In this document: piece by piece, positions 29,017-37,390 of the stretch | How the letters are laid out: each line of letters begins with the position of its first letter | How positions within the stretch are numbered: position 1 is the first letter of the stretch | NCBI GenBank assembly: GCA_036774405.1 | Contig: DAIPBO010000020.1 | Span: forward strand, 3,408-67,407 | DNA length: 64,000 nucleotides | Direction: 5' to 3' | DNA from: JAAYDS01 sp012729155 | Lineage (GTDB): Bacteria; Chloroflexota; Anaerolineae; UBA1429 | The notes under the pieces: model-generated | Databases searched by the model: none | Told to the model about the DNA's origin: nothing | The model's input: the letters and a program-made list of their open reading frames with translations, nothing else | Made by a program: the position numbers and the translations under genes

Positions 29017-31284
29017 GTGCCCAACGCCAGTTCTCAGCCCACCCAGGCGCCGCTGATACCCGATCTCGGCCGGGTTGCGGGCCGCTTTGCAGTGGTCCGT
29101 GTGACCTTTCACAACCCAGAGACGGGCTATGCCGTTCTGGTGCTCACACCAGCCGACGATCCGCAAGGCGCAGAGATGGTGGCCGTGGGCACCTTTGGCT
29201 CGCCAGCCGAAGGCGCTGTGTTCGACATCGAGGGCGAGTGGCGGCAAGACCCGCGCTATGGCCGCCAGGTCAGAGTTGCGGCAGCCACGCCGGCCATGCC
29301 CACCAGTCTGGTGGCCATAGCGCGCTATCTGGCGGGCGCCTCGATCAGCGGGCTGGGCCCCGTGCACGCCCAGCGCCTAGTGGAGCATTTCGGCGCCGAC
29401 ACCCTCAAGGTGCTCGATGAAGGCGGCAAGCGCCTGCAAGAGGTGCCCGGGATCGGCAGGGTGCGGGCCCGGCAGATACGACAGAGCTGGGAGCGTCTCC
29501 GCGGCTCGCATGCGATGATGGTGTCGCTCCAAGGCGTGGCCGGGCTGACGGCGCGTCAGGCCAACGCCGTGGTGCAAGAGCTGGGGCCACAAGCCTGGCA
29601 GGTGGTCTCGCAGAACCCCTACGCACTGGCCGATATCGTCCGAGGCTTTGGTTTCAAAACATGTGATCGTGTCGCCAGCCAACTCGGAATCGCGGCAGAC
29701 TCGCCCTTTCGCCTGCAAGCAGCGCTGCTCCATCAACTGCGCGAGGAGCTGAATGCGGGGCACACCCGTACGAGCAGGCAGCAACTGCTCGAGGCCACCG
29801 CCGTGTTGGCGCAGACGGATCTCAGCGGGCTAACGGCCCAGCTCGATGGACTGGCCGCGGCGGGGCGTGTCTCGGCCGAGCCCTCTCTCGAAGGCGAACC
29901 CCTGTATGCCCTACCACAGGTGCAGCAAGCCGAGCAGCGCATCGCCGAGCGTCTGCGCTGGCTGCTGCAACAACCACCTGCACGCCGTCTGGGGCTTGAT
30001 GCACAAGCGGCGTGGGCGCTGGTAGATCGCCATGGGCGGAGCTTGACCGACGAGCAGCGCGACGCTGTGGTGGCGCTGTTGTGCGGCGCACGGCTCGTCG
30101 TCCTCACCGGTGGACCGGGCACCGGCAAGACCACGACCATGCGCACGCTGCTCGCCTGTATCGAGAGCCTGAGCATCTCAACCGCGCTGTGCGCCACCAC
30201 GGGCCGTGCGGCGCAGCAGCTGGCTGCCTCTACCAGTCGCACCGCGGCCACTGTGCACCGTCACCTGCGCATCGGCGGGGCCGATAGCCGAAGCGCTCCC
30301 GAGCAAGTGCAGGAGCAGGTGCTGGTCATCGACGAGTCCTCGATGATTGACCTGTGGCTGATGGACGAGATCACTCGCCGTCTGGGGCCCGATACGCACC
30401 TCTTTCTGGTGGGCGATGTCGATCAGTTGCCCTCGGTTGGCCCTGGGGCCATTCTGCAAGACCTGATCGCCGCTTACGAGCATGGCGCCCACCCCCTTGC
30501 AAAGGTTGTGCGATTGACACGTATCTTTCGCCAAGAGGCGGGCGCCGAAAGCATGATCGTGGCCAACTGTCACCGCGTGCGAGTGGGTGAGCGGCCCGTG
30601 CGCGAGGTGCCGCCAACCTCGGACTATTTCGAGATGCACCGCGAAATCCCGCTCGAGGCCAGAGAGCTGGCGGTAGAGCTGGCCACGCAGCGGTTACCAC
30701 GCTATCTGGGCGTGCCCCCCAGCGAGGTGCAGGTGCTGACGCCCATGCACGGTGGCGAGGCAGGCGTGCGCACCCTCAACGAGGCGCTGCAGCAGGCGCT
30801 CAACCCTCCTCGTAGCGACCGCGCCGAACTGGCCCTGGTGCGAGGACCGCGCAGTAGCGAGACACGGCGCACCTTGCGCGTGGGCGACAAGGTGCGCCAG
30901 ATGCGCAATGATTATGCCAAGCAGGTGTATAATGGTGATCTAGGTGAGATCGTCACCATCGAGCGGTCAGCGCGCGAGCTTGCTGTGCGCTTTGACCAGG
31001 GAGTGGCCGTCTATAGCTTTGACGAGGTGGACGATCTCAGTCATGCTTGGGCAATGACGATACACTCGGCGCAGGGCTCGCAGTGGCCGGCCATCGTGGT
31101 GGTCATGCTGACGAACCACTATGTGATGCTCGAACGCAATATTCTCTATACTGCCCTTTCGCGAGCCCAGCGGTTGGCTGTGGTCATCACCCAAGAGCGC
31201 GCCCTGCGCATCGCCGTGAAGAACGCGCGCTCTGTGGAACGCCGCACCGGCCTGCGGCACTATCTGACGGAATCGGACCGATAG
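29017..31284 (+). CDS. recD2: RecD2-type DNA helicase
   Basis: A superfamily 1B 5'-3' helicase of 755 residues. The N-terminal OB-like domain (about residues 20-90) is followed by helix-hairpin-helix repeats (LQEVPGIGRVRARQI) that mark RecD2 rather than the RecBCD subunit. The helicase core shows Walker A TGGPGTGKTTT, Walker B VIDESSMID, GDVDQLPSVGPGA and the late motif TIHSAQGSQWPA. The frame starts upstream inside the dehydrogenase gene, but the GTG at 29017 with AGAGGA 7 nt upstream gives the usual family length. No recB or recC is nearby. Confidence 0.93.
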   Translation: MPNASSQPTQAPLIPDLGRVAGRFAVVRVTFHNPETGYAVLVLTPADDPQGAEMVAVGTFGSPAEGAVFDIEGEWRQDPRYGRQVRVAAATPAMPTSLVAIARYLAGASISGLGPVHAQRLVEHFGADTLKVLDEGGKRLQEVPGIGRVRARQIRQSWERLRGSHAMMVSLQGVAGLTARQANAVVQELGPQAWQVVSQNPYALADIVRGFGFKTCDRVASQLGIAADSPFRLQAALLHQLREELNAGHTRTSRQQLLEATAVLAQTDLSGLTAQLDGLAAAGRVSAEPSLEGEPLYALPQVQQAEQRIAERLRWLLQQPPARRLGLDAQAAWALVDRHGRSLTDEQRDAVVALLCGARLVVLTGGPGTGKTTTMRTLLACIESLSISTALCATTGRAAQQLAASTSRTAATVHRHLRIGGADSRSAPEQVQEQVLVIDESSMIDLWLMDEITRRLGPDTHLFLVGDVDQLPSVGPGAILQDLIAAYEHGAHPLAKVVRLTRIFRQEAGAESMIVANCHRVRVGERPVREVPPTSDYFEMHREIPLEARELAVELATQRLPRYLGVPPSEVQVLTPMHGGEAGVRTLNEALQQALNPPRSDRAELALVRGPRSSETRRTLRVGDKVRQMRNDYAKQVYNGDLGEIVTIERSARELAVRFDQGVAVYSFDEVDDLSHAWAMTIHSAQGSQWPAIVVVMLTNHYVMLERNILYTALSRAQRLAVVITQERALRIAVKNARSVERRTGLRHYLTESDR

Positions 31285-31333
31285 ATGAGCATCTTTTGAC
31301 CGGCAGACGGGTTATCGTGAGCGCAATCTGCTG

Positions 31334-31969
31334 ATGGAGTGGCTACGTATGATCATGCGAATCGTGGCTGTGCTGTTAGGGGCCTATCTCTTGGGCGCTC
31401 TGCCGGTGGGCTATCTCATCGTCAAATGGACCAAAGGGGTAGAACTGACCCGCCTGGGCAGTGGCCACACTGGTGGCACCAACGCTTTGCGCGTCGCGGG
31501 GGCGCTGGCGGGCGGCCTGACGGTGGTCTTTGACTTTGCCAAGGGGCTGGCCGCCGTGGTCTTGGCCGAGCGCTATGCGGCGGGCGTGCCAGGCGAGGCC
31601 TGGGTACTCTCTCTGGCCGGGTTGCTGACTGTGGTGGGGCACAACTATTCGGTTTTCCTCAAGTTCAACGGCGGCGTTGGCACCATGACGAGCCTGGGCG
31701 CTGGCGTTGCCCTGATGTTCAGCGGCACGCTGGCAGCCTGGGGCCTTGGATTTGCCCTCATCATCCTCACACGCTATGCCTCGTTGGGCTCGCTCTCTAT
31801 CGCGGCTGCGCTGCCGGTCGCCTGCCTCATCGGCGCGGCGGTGGGCGCCTGGCCCTACCAGTACCTCGCCTTTGCCGTGGGCGCCGGTGTGCTATCGATC
31901 TATGCCTTGCGCGCCAACATCGCACGGCTGCTTCGCGGCACCGAGCGCAAGGTGGGCCAACGCGCCTAG
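31334..31969 (+). CDS. plsY: PlsY-like glycerol-3-phosphate acyltransferase (divergent)
   Basis: A 211-residue polytopic membrane protein with the PlsY layout. PlsY transfers acyl groups from acyl-phosphate to glycerol-3-phosphate. Three motif regions are recognisable: SGHTGGTN (residues 43-50, usually SGNxGATN), DFAKG (67-71) and GHNYSVFLKFNGGVG (102-116, usually ending GGKG). The conserved Asn and Lys are replaced by H45 and V115. It may therefore have altered substrate use or be a paralogue. It begins 49 nt after recD2. Confidence 0.8.
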   Translation: MEWLRMIMRIVAVLLGAYLLGALPVGYLIVKWTKGVELTRLGSGHTGGTNALRVAGALAGGLTVVFDFAKGLAAVVLAERYAAGVPGEAWVLSLAGLLTVVGHNYSVFLKFNGGVGTMTSLGAGVALMFSGTLAAWGLGFALIILTRYASLGSLSIAAALPVACLIGAAVGAWPYQYLAFAVGAGVLSIYALRANIARLLRGTERKVGQRA

Positions 31970-32021
31970 AGCTGCTTTCATCTCTTCTCTGGTCATCTGC
32001 CCTCGTGGCATCATGGCAGAA

Positions 32022-32050
32022 TTGGCGCATCCCCCCGGCTGGCCTATAAT
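32022..32050 (+). promoter_or_regulatory. ppdK promoter
   Basis: TTGGCG (32022-32027), 17-bp spacer and a perfect TATAAT (32045-32050). Predicted start near 32057, giving a leader of about 80 nt with AGGAGG at 32122-32127, 9 nt before the ATG. Confidence 0.72.
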
Positions 32051-32136
32051 GGGGTGGTTTGTCGCCCAACCCGCGACCCCCAAACCACGCAACCATCCAT
32101 TGGTAAGCTATAACAGTCCCCAGGAGGGATGGCGGT

Positions 32137-34803
32137 ATGTCCAGTAAATGGGTCTATCTTTTCCACGAAGGCGATCGGTCGATGCGCGAGCTACTCGGCG
32201 GTAAAGGCGCTGGCCTTGCCGAGATGACCAACGCCGGCTTGCCCGTGCCACCAGGCTTTACCTGCACGACAGAGGCGTGCCTGGCCTTTTTTGCGGCTGG
32301 CCGTCAGTTCCCCGAGGGCATGTGGGATCAGGTCGTTACAGCGATGCGCGCTACCGAACAAGAGACCGGCAAGGCCTTTGGAGATGCCAAGAACCCGCTG
32401 CTGGTATCGGTGCGCTCGGGTGCGCGCGTATCGATGCCCGGTATGATGGACACGGTGCTCAACATCGGCCTCAATGCCGAGACGCTCAAGGGCCTGGCGG
32501 AGCTTTCGGGCAACGAGCGCTTTGCTTATGACTCGTATCGCCGCCTGATCTCGATGTTCGGGCGCATCGTCAAGGGCATCAAAGGCGAGCTCTTTGAGAT
32601 GGTGTTGGACCGCTTCAAAGCCCAGACCAAGGGCGGGCGCGATACCGACCTCACCATCGACATGCTCAAAGAGATCGTGGCCGAGTACAAGACCCTCTAT
32701 CGCAACCAGCTTGGCGAAGAGTTCCCCGAGGACGTTTGGGAGCAGCTGCGACAGGCCATCACAGCCGTGTTCGATTCGTGGTTTGGCCCCAACGCCGCCA
32801 CCTATCGTCGCTTCCATGGGATTTCTGATGACTGGGGCACGGCCGTCAACGTGTGCACCATGGTCTTTGGTAACATGGGCGATGACTCGGGCACCGGCGT
32901 GGCCTTTACCCGCAACCCCAACACCGGCGAGCCGCAGCTCTATGGCGAGTACCTTACGAACGCTCAGGGCGAAGACGTGGTGGCCGGTATCCGCACCCCC
33001 ATGCCCATCGCCGAGCTCGAGCGAGTCAACCCCGAGATCTATGCCGAGTTTCTGCGTCTGGGCACAATGCTCGAGGGCCACTATCGCGACATGCAGGACC
33101 TGGAGCTGACTGTCGAGCGCGGCAAGCTCTGGATGCTGCAGACGCGTAGCGGCAAGCGCACCGCTCGCGCCGCCGTCAAGATCGCGGTCGATCAGGTGAG
33201 CGAGGGCCTCATCACCAAAGAAGAGGCCGTCATGCGCGTCACGCCCGAACAGGTGGACGCCCTGGTGCACCCCGTGTTCGACGACAAGGCCAAGAAGGTC
33301 GCACAAGAGCGTGGTGACCTGCTCACTCACGGCCTGAACGCCTCGCCTGGCGCTGCCACCGGCGTTGCCATTTTCGACTCGGCGCGTGCCGAAGAGGCCG
33401 CCAAGACAGGGCAGGCCATCATCCTGGTGCGCCCCGAGACGTCGCCCGACGACGTGGGCGGCATGCTCAGCTCAAAGGGTGTGCTCACGCAGCATGGTGG
33501 CGCCACGTCGCACGCTGCAGTGGTGGCTCGTTCGAACAACCTGCCCTGCGTGGTAGGTTGCGAGGATATCGGCGTCAATGTCGAGCGTCGGCAGTTCACC
33601 ATCGGCAATCGCACCATCCGTGAGGGTGACACCCTGTCGATCGATGGCTTTACCGGCGAGGTCTTTGCTGGCACCATCACCACGATGGATGCTGACCTCT
33701 CGCGCGAGAAGGAACTGGCCACGCTCCTCGCCTGGTCCGACGAGATCCGCCAGCTGGGCATCTACACCAACGCCGACTACCCGCGTGATGCCAGAGTGGC
33801 GCGCTCGTTTGGTGCCCAGGGCATCGGCCTCTGCCGTACCGAGCACATGTTCTTTGAGGAGAGCCGCCGCCCGGCAGTGGTGGGCATGATCATGGCGCGC
33901 ACTGATGACGAACGCGCCAAGTACCTGGGGGAGCTGTTGCCCTTCCAGCGTGAAGACTTTGAGGGCATCTTTGAGGCCATGGACGGCCTGCCAACCATCA
34001 TACGCCTGATCGACCCGCCTATGCACGAGTTCTTGCCCAGCCGCGAGAGCCTGATCGAAGAGGTCACCACGCTGCGCTGCACCGGAGAGAACCCCGAGTT
34101 GCTGGCCGAGAAAGAAGAGATGCTGACGCTGGTCAACTCTCTCCATGAGATCAACCCCATGATGGGTCTCCGCGGCTGCCGTGTCGGCCTTACCATGAAG
34201 GGTGTGACCGAGATGCAGGTGCAGGCGATCTTTGAGGCAGCCTGCCGCCAGGCCAAGAAGGGCATCGACGTGCATGTCGAAGTGATGATCCCGCTGGTGA
34301 CTCATGTGAATGAGCTCAAGGCCGAAGTCACTACGCTGCGCAAAGTGGCCGAAGAGGTCATGGGGCGCGAGGGCATGCAGGTCGACCACAAGTTCGGCAC
34401 GATGATCGAGACGCCGCGTGGCGCCATCACCGCCGGCGAGCTGGCCGAGTATGCCGAGTTCTTTAGCTTTGGCACCAACGACCTCACCCAGATGTCCTTT
34501 GGATTTTCACGTGACGACGCCGAGGGCAAGTTCCTCAAGACCTATGTCGAGCATGGCATCTTGCCGAAAAACCCGTTCCAGTCGCTAGACCAGGGCGGCG
34601 TGGGCAAGCTGATGGCCATGGCCGTCCAGGCCGGCAAAGAGGCCCGCCCCGACATCGAGCTCGGCATCTGCGGCGAGCACGGCGGCGACGCCGACTCGAT
34701 CGACTTTTGCCACCGCGTTGGCCTCAAGTATGTGAGCTGCTCTCCCTACCGCGTCCCCGTGGCACGGCTGGCAGCGGCCCAGGCCGCTTTGCGCAACCGC
34801 TAG
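32137..34803 (+). CDS. ppdK: Pyruvate, phosphate dikinase
   Basis: An 888-residue enzyme that interconverts pyruvate + ATP + Pi and PEP + AMP + PPi. The N-terminal ATP-grasp domain begins LLGGKGAGLAEM. The central swivelling domain carries the phosphorylated His in GGATSHAAVVAR, and the C-terminal PEP/pyruvate barrel ends with the catalytic Cys in GICGEHGGD. Length and domain order match bacterial PPDK. It has its own promoter and a strong palindromic hairpin after the stop, so it is probably monocistronic. It suggests a PPi-linked gluconeogenic or glycolytic step. Confidence 0.97.
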   Translation: MSSKWVYLFHEGDRSMRELLGGKGAGLAEMTNAGLPVPPGFTCTTEACLAFFAAGRQFPEGMWDQVVTAMRATEQETGKAFGDAKNPLLVSVRSGARVSMPGMMDTVLNIGLNAETLKGLAELSGNERFAYDSYRRLISMFGRIVKGIKGELFEMVLDRFKAQTKGGRDTDLTIDMLKEIVAEYKTLYRNQLGEEFPEDVWEQLRQAITAVFDSWFGPNAATYRRFHGISDDWGTAVNVCTMVFGNMGDDSGTGVAFTRNPNTGEPQLYGEYLTNAQGEDVVAGIRTPMPIAELERVNPEIYAEFLRLGTMLEGHYRDMQDLELTVERGKLWMLQTRSGKRTARAAVKIAVDQVSEGLITKEEAVMRVTPEQVDALVHPVFDDKAKKVAQERGDLLTHGLNASPGAATGVAIFDSARAEEAAKTGQAIILVRPETSPDDVGGMLSSKGVLTQHGGATSHAAVVARSNNLPCVVGCEDIGVNVERRQFTIGNRTIREGDTLSIDGFTGEVFAGTITTMDADLSREKELATLLAWSDEIRQLGIYTNADYPRDARVARSFGAQGIGLCRTEHMFFEESRRPAVVGMIMARTDDERAKYLGELLPFQREDFEGIFEAMDGLPTIIRLIDPPMHEFLPSRESLIEEVTTLRCTGENPELLAEKEEMLTLVNSLHEINPMMGLRGCRVGLTMKGVTEMQVQAIFEAACRQAKKGIDVHVEVMIPLVTHVNELKAEVTTLRKVAEEVMGREGMQVDHKFGTMIETPRGAITAGELAEYAEFFSFGTNDLTQMSFGFSRDDAEGKFLKTYVEHGILPKNPFQSLDQGGVGKLMAMAVQAGKEARPDIELGICGEHGGDADSIDFCHRVGLKYVSCSPYRVPVARLAAAQAALRNR

Positions 34804-34819
34804 CCCTGTGATCTTACAG

Positions 34820-34849
34820 CGCGAGCCGCCGGATATCCGGCGGCTCGCG
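34820..34849 (+). terminator. ppdK terminator hairpin (no U-tract)
   Basis: The sequence at 34821-34848 is a perfect 28-bp palindrome (arms of 14, centre GGATATCC), extended by one C-G pair to 34820-34849. It starts 17 nt past the ppdK stop. No run of T follows, so it may terminate weakly, act as an mRNA 3'-end stabiliser, or bind a protein as duplex DNA. Confidence 0.65.
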
Positions 34850-34923
34850 TCATTTACACCATCAGCACTCGAGATCGAGATCGCTCAAGTATTGCCGCAT
34901 ATAGTGCAGCAGAACATACCCTG

Positions 34924-34952
34924 TTGCAGACAACAGTAAACATGCCTATAAT
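34924..34952 (+). promoter_or_regulatory. Promoter of the radical SAM/precursor operon
   Basis: TTGCAG (34924-34929), 17-bp spacer and a perfect TATAAT (34947-34952). Predicted start near 34959 and a leader of about 68 nt. It is the only clear promoter before the maturase and both precursor genes, so they are probably one transcript ending at 37423. Confidence 0.72.
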
Positions 34953-35026
34953 GCTGGCAAGCGTTGTGCCCAATATGATCGAGCGCCGTTCCCTCTTGTA
35001 TTGTATAGCGACACTGTCAGAGGAAA

Positions 35027-36445
35027 ATGGCCGCACTTGGCACCGAGCCCGATAGCGTCGAGTTGCCAGTCTCTGCCGAGGATGGGTTGCCGCAAGACTC
35101 TCTGCGCGATCAGCTCCGGCTCGTAAGCACGCGCGAGGGTTCGAGCGTATTCTTTGACCCCACCTCGCTGGCGATACTGACCGATGGCGTGCACGAATCG
35201 ACCTGCAGCGCCCAAGCACGGGCAGTCCTCGCTGCCTTGCCAGACGTTGCCGACGATTGCTCACAGCAGCTGCCCCCCCCTCCAGATGCGGCCAACCTCA
35301 CCCGACCCCGCCTGCAGCGGCTCACCCTCAACATCTCGAACTGCTGCAATCTTGCCTGCCGGTACTGCTATGCACATGGCGGCGACTATGCCATGCCGCA
35401 GGCATTGATGAGCGGGCACCGCGCAGCCGAACTGGTGGGCGAGGCACTGCGCCTTTGGGACATCGACGCCCTGATGTTCTTTGGCGGCGAGCCTTCACTG
35501 AATCCTGACGCCATCGCTGAAGCCTGCCTGCTGGTGACCGAGCTGCATCGCGCGGGACTGATTGCGAACCTGCCGCGCTTTGCCGCCATCAGCAATCTGG
35601 CTGGCCAGGGCGAGACCTTTGATGCGTTCCTTGGCCTCTGCAAGCTGCTCAACATCCACATCACCGCCAGCATCGACGGCCCGCCACAGGTACACGATGC
35701 CAACCGGGTTGACCGCACCGGCAACGGCAGCTATGCCCGCGTGCGAGACAACTTTGCGCGCGCTCGCGACCTGGGGCTCAGCCTCAGTATAGAGTGCACC
35801 TATAGCGACCAGCATCTGGCGCAGGGCATCAGCGTGATCGAGCTGATGCGCTTCTTCGACCAAGAGTTTGGGCTGCAACAGACGCACATCGCGCCGGTCA
35901 TGCAGCAGGGCTGCAAAGGCGAGAAAGCCGCCGAGCTGTGCGCCCAGTATTGCGACGCGATCCAATTCACGCTCGAGACGTTGTCCAGCGGCCATATGCT
36001 CTCATTCAGCCTGGGGCAGCGCATCTTGCTGGCGCTCGCCAGACGGCAGCCCATCGCCCAGTATTGCCCTGCTGGCCAGGCCGAGTTGACCATCGGGCCA
36101 GATGGGATGGTGTACCCCTGTTTCATGTTTGTGGGTGCCAAAGAGTTTGAGCTGGGGACCATGGATGCCGAGCGCTGGCCGGCTGACAAGGGCAGCAAGG
36201 TCTTGTGCGAGATCGAGGCCAGCGGCAAGTCGAATCATCCCCTCTGTCGCGATTGTTGGGCCAGAGGTCTGTGCTCTGGTTGCATCGGCGGCGACTATTA
36301 CGCCACCGGCAGCCTGAGCAGCAAGCCCAGCTGTGCTCTCACCAGGAGTATGGCGGCAGAAGCCATTGTGCGCCTGGCAGAGATGGGCCAGGGCAAGCGC
36401 CTTGGCTACTATGGTCATGCACATCGCCTGCGTGCTTTCCAATGA
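35027..36445 (+). CDS. Radical SAM/SPASM peptide maturase (QhpD/ranthipeptide type)
   Basis: A 472-residue protein. Residues 1-95 resemble the N-terminal substrate-binding part of SCIFF/QhpD maturases. The radical SAM motif is C107-X3-C111-X2-C114 in the context NISNCCNLACRYCYAHGGDY, a signature of thioether-forming maturases, followed by FFGGEPSLN. The SPASM region has C347, C365 (GMVYPC), C407-X2-C410-WARGL-C416-X2-C419 and C436, enough ligands for two auxiliary [4Fe-4S] clusters. Known relatives form Cys-to-Asp/Glu thioether links. Two small Cys-rich proteins follow directly and are the likely substrates. The ATG has AGAGGA close upstream. Confidence 0.88.
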   Translation: MAALGTEPDSVELPVSAEDGLPQDSLRDQLRLVSTREGSSVFFDPTSLAILTDGVHESTCSAQARAVLAALPDVADDCSQQLPPPPDAANLTRPRLQRLTLNISNCCNLACRYCYAHGGDYAMPQALMSGHRAAELVGEALRLWDIDALMFFGGEPSLNPDAIAEACLLVTELHRAGLIANLPRFAAISNLAGQGETFDAFLGLCKLLNIHITASIDGPPQVHDANRVDRTGNGSYARVRDNFARARDLGLSLSIECTYSDQHLAQGISVIELMRFFDQEFGLQQTHIAPVMQQGCKGEKAAELCAQYCDAIQFTLETLSSGHMLSFSLGQRILLALARRQPIAQYCPAGQAELTIGPDGMVYPCFMFVGAKEFELGTMDAERWPADKGSKVLCEIEASGKSNHPLCRDCWARGLCSGCIGGDYYATGSLSSKPSCALTRSMAAEAIVRLAEMGQGKRLGYYGHAHRLRAFQ

Positions 36446-36452
36446 GGTGTGG

Positions 36453-36470
36453 GGGCGACGGCAATCGCCC
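36453..36470 (+). other. Hairpin between maturase and first precursor gene
   Basis: Perfect 6-bp stem GGGCGA/TCGCCC with a CGGCAA loop, starting 7 nt after the maturase stop. With the hairpins at 36925-36953 and 37391-37423, every gene of this operon is followed by a stem-loop. It may adjust transcript stability or stoichiometry. Confidence 0.4.
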
Positions 36471-36576
36471 AAAGTAGTGCCAAGTCGGCCGCAGGGTCAG
36501 AGTATGCTCTGGCAGGCAGAGTGTGCTCGAGCCTCGCACCCGTGCAGATGACACGCACACACGGAGCAACCAAACA

Positions 36577-36894
36577 ATGAGCGAAAAACTGGCCAAACTG
36601 ATGCTCGCCGAGATTCCGACGGATCAGCTCAAGCAGATCGTTGCTGGCATGGAGACCCTGCCCCAGCGAAGCGCCGCGACGTCGGGCGGCTTTTGTGGCC
36701 TCGACTGCCCGGGCTCTGATGGCAGCATTTGTGGCCTTGACTGCCACAACGTCACCCGTTCGACGGTTGGCGTCGTCGACCGCGCTAATGTCGCGGGCAT
36801 TACTCGCGCCGAGCTCGACGCAGCACGCAGCAAATCCGTTGCGTTCAAAGACACGCTGCTCACGCAGGCGCGCATTCTGGGCAAGGTGCTCTAG
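36577..36894 (+). CDS. Putative RiPP precursor 1, double CGLDC protein
   Basis: A 105-residue protein, probable substrate of the maturase encoded 131 nt upstream. Residues 1-32 (LAKLMLAEIPTDQLKQIV region) form a helical leader-like segment. The core has two copies of CGLDC: C40, D43, C44 and C52, D55, C56, an exact 12-residue period, preceded by Gly-rich sequence. The C-terminal third (GITRAELDAARS ... LGKVL) is a conserved helical follower. The start at 36577 is fixed by alignment with precursor 2, which has the same length with no gaps. No known family is recognised. Confidence 0.75.
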   Translation: MSEKLAKLMLAEIPTDQLKQIVAGMETLPQRSAATSGGFCGLDCPGSDGSICGLDCHNVTRSTVGVVDRANVAGITRAELDAARSKSVAFKDTLLTQARILGKVL

Positions 36895-36924
36895 CACCAG
36901 CAGCCTTTCCCCGCTCGGCTGCAC

Positions 36925-36953
36925 GGCCTGCCAGGTGTTTGCCTGGCCAGGCC
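36925..36953 (+). other. Hairpin between the two precursor genes
   Basis: An 11-bp stem with one bulged C (GGCCTGCCAGG 36925-36935 against CCTGGCCAGGCC 36942-36953) and a TGTTTG loop. It lies 30 nt after precursor 1 and has no U-tract, so it is more likely a processing or attenuation element than a full terminator. Confidence 0.45.
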
Positions 36954-37026
36954 GGCCTCTAGTGGCATCAGCCACGGCGGGGTGAAACGCAAAGACCCCA
37001 TAACTGCACGATGGAGGCAGCAGACA

Positions 37027-37344
37027 GTGAACGAACGACTCGCCAGGCTGGCCCTGGCCGACATCCCAACGACGCAGCTCAAGCAGATCATCGTCGAGTT
37101 TGATGGTCTGTCTCAGAGGGCCCTTACAGATTCGGGCGTCTTTTGTGGGCTCGACTGCCCCGGCACGTCAGGCACCTTCTGCGGGCTCGACTGTCACGGC
37201 GTTTCTCGCGCCGCGATAGGCGTCATCGACCGCACCAACGCAGCTGGCATTACCCGTGCTGAACTCGATGCTGCGCGGAGCCAGGCGCTCGACTTTAAAA
37301 AGACACTGCTTGCCGAGGCACACGCCCTGGGCAAGGTGCTCTAG
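37027..37344 (+). CDS. Putative RiPP precursor 2, double CGLDC protein
   Basis: A 105-residue paralogue of the product of 36577-36894, alignable end to end without gaps. Cysteines at 40, 44, 52 and 56 and aspartates at 43 and 55 are identical in both (FCGLDCPG, then FCGLDCHG). The blocks GITRAELDAARS and LGKVL are also identical. The start is a GTG at 37027 with GGAGG 9 nt upstream; an ATG at 36982 would add 15 residues absent from the paralogue. A strong terminator hairpin follows. The substitution pattern (core conserved, leader and linkers drifting) suggests functional constraint on the double motif. Confidence 0.75.
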   Translation: MNERLARLALADIPTTQLKQIIVEFDGLSQRALTDSGVFCGLDCPGTSGTFCGLDCHGVSRAAIGVIDRTNAAGITRAELDAARSQALDFKKTLLAEAHALGKVL

Positions 37345-37390
37345 TCTGCTATAGGCTTGGTGAGGTGCCGCCTGCGCTCGGCGCTAACGC

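Noticed and set aside
32191..33330. 379-codon minus-strand frame opposite ppdK
   Set aside because: Shadow of the ppdK reading frame; no start signal or domain.
36925..36953. Hairpin as an intrinsic terminator ending the precursor 1 transcript
   Set aside because: It has a bulge and no U-tract, and no promoter is evident for precursor 2, so full termination there is unlikely.
36577..37344. The two CGLDC proteins as metallothioneins or zinc proteins
   Set aside because: Four Cys in two CX3C pairs could bind metal, but the adjacent thioether-type maturase, leader-like N-terminus and duplicated gene favour a modified peptide. Metal binding is kept only as an alternative.
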